Assembly: GCA_958496175.1 (NCBI GenBank)
Contig: OY292276.1
Location: 19,238,001 to 19,302,000, forward strand
Length of the DNA stretch: 64,000 nt
Direction of reading: 5' to 3'
DNA from: Sisyra terminalis
Taxonomy: Eukaryota > Arthropoda > Insecta > Neuroptera > Sisyridae
Shown: in pieces, positions 60,362 to 64,000 of the stretch
Numbering within the stretch: the first letter of the stretch is position 1
Layout: every line of letters begins with the position of its first letter
The notes under the pieces: generated by a model
Seen by the model: only the letters and a program-made list of their open reading frames with translations
What the model was told of the DNA's origin: nothing
Database searches by the model: none
Program-made: the position numbers and the translations under genes

Positions 60362-63300
60362 TTCCGTTGAAAAATTTGAAAAATGTAAATAAAGTGTGTT
60401 TTTGGTATCTGCAAGTTGTGCTTGAATTTATACCAACCCTAACTCTATTTAACTGTGTATGAATGCATAATAATTCCGAAACAAGTAAAGTAAAGTAAAA
60501 TAGTAAAACTTGAATCATCAAAACCTCTCTAGCTCAAAGCTTTAGTAAGCTTAAGACTTGATACTTAAAATCATTTAACATTTTATTTGATCTGTATTTT
60601 GTCAAAGCTCTAATGTTTTTGTAAAAAAACCATTGTAGAATTATACTTTTAAAAATCAGATGCACCTTATTTAAGATAGCTAAGTCAAAATGTGATCAAC
60701 ATATCTTTTAGATTGATTGCTTTTATGTTCGTACGATGCTATATAATATAATGCTGTCTTGAGGTTTCTTAAAAATGTAATTATGTTTAAATCTCTTCGG
60801 ATCTTAATTGACAATTTTGTTATTTATAGTTGTGATTATTAGAATGACAGAAACATATAGACAGATATTCATCTCAGCCAAATATATTTTATGTTTCTGT
60901 TACATGAAAGCGTAAAAGAGATGTTTATAAGAATTTATGTGTTTACTAATGCATAACATTGGTAACCAAAGTATCCGCAGTTGGATAATAAATAACAGAT
61001 ACACCACTGGTATTCAGGTCCAGTTGTTTATCATGACAGTTATATTATTTGGTTGCCGTAATCCGAGATATCCACCATTTTCCTTTATTTTTTAATATTT
61101 ATATGAAAATTTTGGAGGGCCCGTTTATTATTAAAAATTGAATACCAAAAAATTTGTATTTTATTTCCAACAACAAAAAACTTTACTTTCACAAAAAGCC
61201 TACAAAAGCAAGAGTCTCATATAATCATTAGGTGATTCAATATATTTTACAAAGTTTCATCAACATGATGGTATTAATTAGAGAAATAGAAACAAAGGAA
61301 AGTTTGTTGCATTTGCTTTATATACATGCAGTGTTTTATATATTCTATTTAATATAAGTTTCTATCGAAATGCTTATTAATTTAAATGAAGTTACAGATC
61401 AAGGATGAATGAATCTATCTAGTATTCTTCCATTATTATATTATGTACAAAGTATTTTTGAAATAACTACAAAATTCTACTGAGTTTTATTAAAAATCGA
61501 GTTTAAAATCTATAATTATCTTAGCAATGAATTTTATGTTGAAATCGTATTGTTATTATAAATAATAATTTCATTGGTTGGAATATTTATTGCTTGTTTA
61601 ATATTTACTTAACAAATGTAGGTTCACATTTTTATAAGAATGGATTTCGGAAGTAAAACCCATAAGTGCAATGAATTACAATAAGGGTAGAAAGAATATT
61701 TTTTTTCATATTGAAATATGTTGATAAATATTAATTTATATTATCAATATGGTACTAATTGAACAAAATTGATTATAGATAATAAGATAAATGTGATGTA
61801 CAGCTAACGTTATACCTTAACAAGCTAATAATGAACAAGAGAAACTTTGGGCGTTAGTTGACTACATCCTAACGCTATTACTACTTCGTATAATGGCATA
61901 ACAACTTTTCAACTATCTTACTTGCTAATACAGTGAAGTTTAGTTGCACTTGTACTTGTTCTCTGATTCTTCTATTGAAAACAAAAAATTAATAATCCAT
62001 GTGAATACTACTGCAACTACCTAAATTTAATAAAACTTTTCCGTTTAGCTAGATAAACTTTTTTATATTGTTGAATGTAGAGGTTTATGAATAAAAAGTG
62101 GTTTGATCACTTTAAGGAAATAATGAAATTAAATTACTAAAACTTAGAGGAGTGCATACTTAACATACATGTTTCACAAGACAAGAGTTTAAAATAATGT
62201 AAATGAAATTCATTATAAAATTATTTTTAAAAATTATCAATAAAATCCCTAAAAATAATATACTTTTTTCATGTATATTCAATAGTTAGTGAGCAACTAC
62301 TATAAAAAAGTTCGAATAGTTCGTTTAAAAGCCTAAAATACCTTCAATTTGTTTTTCTAGTATAAGAAATTATCTTTTTTGCAGAATCATTTCGTATTTC
62401 GTGCTTCATCAAAATGTATCCCGGATTTTAAAACAAGTTTTATAATAGCTTCTTAAATCCTCAGATGAAAATAATTCGCGTGGAAATCCAGTCTACATTA
62501 TCGAAGATATTGAAAACTAAGCTTATTTATTATAAATTGCTTAGCATGGAGAAGTAGAATTATGTTTTTTTCCATATCAATATTTGTGCAGTTTTCTCTT
62601 AAAACAAATAAGTATAGCAACTTATCAGGCAAAACATCTCGATATATTTTATAGAGCAGGAAAAACTTTTCAATATTTCTAAATTGAAATTTTTAAAAAT
62701 TCAACTATGCTGGAAGCAAAAATAACTTTTATTTGTACCACACGGCAAAAATAATTAAAATTATAATTGATTTCAACAATGAAACACAGAACTGTTAAAT
62801 AATGTTATCTTTCTAGTACATAAATTTACTTTTACCGTTCGCCAAGGTAGATCATGGAAGTAAATAAACTCATTTTCTTTATTGTGCAAATGAAATGCAG
62901 ATTTCATAGATTTTAAGAGAGTCCGTAAATTTTTCTAGAAAATAAAACGAGGTACTAAAACGAACCTAAAAACTTTAGTCAGTTTAAGATAATTAAAATC
63001 CTCAGCTTATTATCTCATACAGAGCTCACTTTTTTTAATTAAAAGCAAACTTTACTATCTTATCATGAAATGGAGATATAAAAGATTATTCATTCTACGT
63101 ATATATTTATTTGGGATTACCATCATTCAATTCGCAGTAGCAAAAAGAAATATTCAAATAAATCAGCAGTGGAAAGCTCAAGCTAAAACATTGGATCAAT
63201 AAAGCGCACCCCGTTTTAAAAATGCTGAGTAAGAAATTATCTTGACTGTTTTATCTTCTTAAAACTTCTTTGCAATAGATTATTAAAACAAGTTTTATTA

Positions 63301-64000
63301 GTATGAATATCTGGAATGCTATATATTCCTTCTGGATTTTATTAATTACTTTTTTTTCTTTTAATTTAATTTTAAGATTTCAACTCTAAACGAATACTGG
63401 AAAATTCTTGTGTTTTAAAGATAAATTGGTTTAAATTTTTCAATAACTTCTTTGATCTTATAAGTCATATTAATGTTTTAAATAAAATGTTGTGCAATAT
63501 TTTGTAAAACACGATCGAGATTATTTCATACACAATATTTTAGCTTCAAGCTTCTTATCGTTGTATGAGAATAAATGATAGAAATATTCTAAACGTCTCA
63601 TGGTTTCAGTCGCTGTAATCATAAAATGAATTATTACCACATGGATGTGTTGCAAATATTTTACAGAAAGATTGAACAAAATAATAAAGCTTGGTATAAT
63701 TGAAAAACTAAATTAAGCTCATATTGTACTCCTTATTAATTAATTATGTAATTTGTTGTAATTTACTAAAAACAGTAGTGAATTTGTCTACGGATCAATA
63801 TATTGAGAGGTAATTTATTAAGTGCACAATAATTATTTCTCAAAGCGTTTGAGACTTACATTGTGATAAATGATACTAATTTTGCAAAGAGCTATTTGGA
63901 GTAACTAACACGAAGCTATTATAGATGCGATAAAATACAATGATCATGGCCATCGTAGTTTGGATTTATATTCAAACTGATATTGGTTGATATAGAGGTG
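60362..64000. other. AT-rich DNA, nothing recognised
   Basis: About 3.6 kb with no gene, repeat boundary or RNA signature that I can support. Confidence 0.5.

Noticed and set aside
60138..60521. 127-codon minus-strand frame
   Set aside because: Lies across a hAT-type element end; no protein motif.
1..64000. CRISPR array, bacterial operons, rRNA genes
   Set aside because: No regularly spaced repeats, no ribosome-binding-site pattern and no rRNA words; the transposon families are animal-type.

Overview
The window looks like AT-rich nuclear DNA from an arthropod, most probably an insect. The evidence is the very high A+T, the almost complete absence of long open frames, and the transposon families present: Jockey and RTE-like non-LTR retrotransposons, several mariners, hAT and Helitron pieces, a Gypsy-type solo LTR and a Penelope-like palindrome. 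I cannot name the order. I recognise no host protein-coding gene, rRNA or functional tRNA, so this is probably intergenic or intronic DNA. Most small open frames are chance or antisense shadows.

The dominant object lies at about 36.3-42.8 kb and is a nest of transposons. A Helitron-like shell (about 36309-42826) contains a 285-bp near-perfect hairpin element (36481-36765) and a mariner-like element with DD41D spacing (about 36893-42790, minus strand). The mariner transposase is split by a full-length Jockey-clade retrotransposon (37765-42353, plus strand). The Jockey copy has a 12-bp target duplication, a 30-base poly(A) tail, an intact ORF1 (three-knuckle gag-like protein) and an intact ORF2 (endonuclease plus reverse transcriptase). 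The two ORFs share one base in a TAATG stop-start. It is the only element here that looks recently mobile.

Region by region: 1.8-3.2 and 12.97-14.5 kb are two diverged direct copies of one repeat. The first carries a shrunken copy of the LTR found whole at 52.6 kb, and the second carries a hAT miniature element. Three large elements with long inverted arms lie at 6.2-8.1, 23.2-24.9 and 45.7-48.4 kb; none has an obvious transposase. At 19.5-21.3 kb a hAT-type element contains a 155-bp hairpin insert with 12-bp target duplications and a 640-bp palindrome whose arms each carry a hammerhead-ribozyme-like motif. At 22.2-25.6 kb two decayed Jockey 3' ends flank one of the long-arm elements; one of them holds a 165-bp miniature element with a 9-bp target duplication. 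Mariner relics lie at 28.0-28.7 (-), 51.6-51.8 (+) and 56.7-57.35 kb (+). A Jockey fragment lies at 28.7-29.0 kb, an RTE-like fragment at 35.4-36.1 kb (-), a tRNA-derived SINE candidate at 10.5 kb (-), and hAT remnants at 10.3 and 60.0-60.4 kb.

The rest is AT-rich sequence in which I can see nothing definite. All calls come from reading motifs by eye. Element edges marked as approximate could move by tens of bases.
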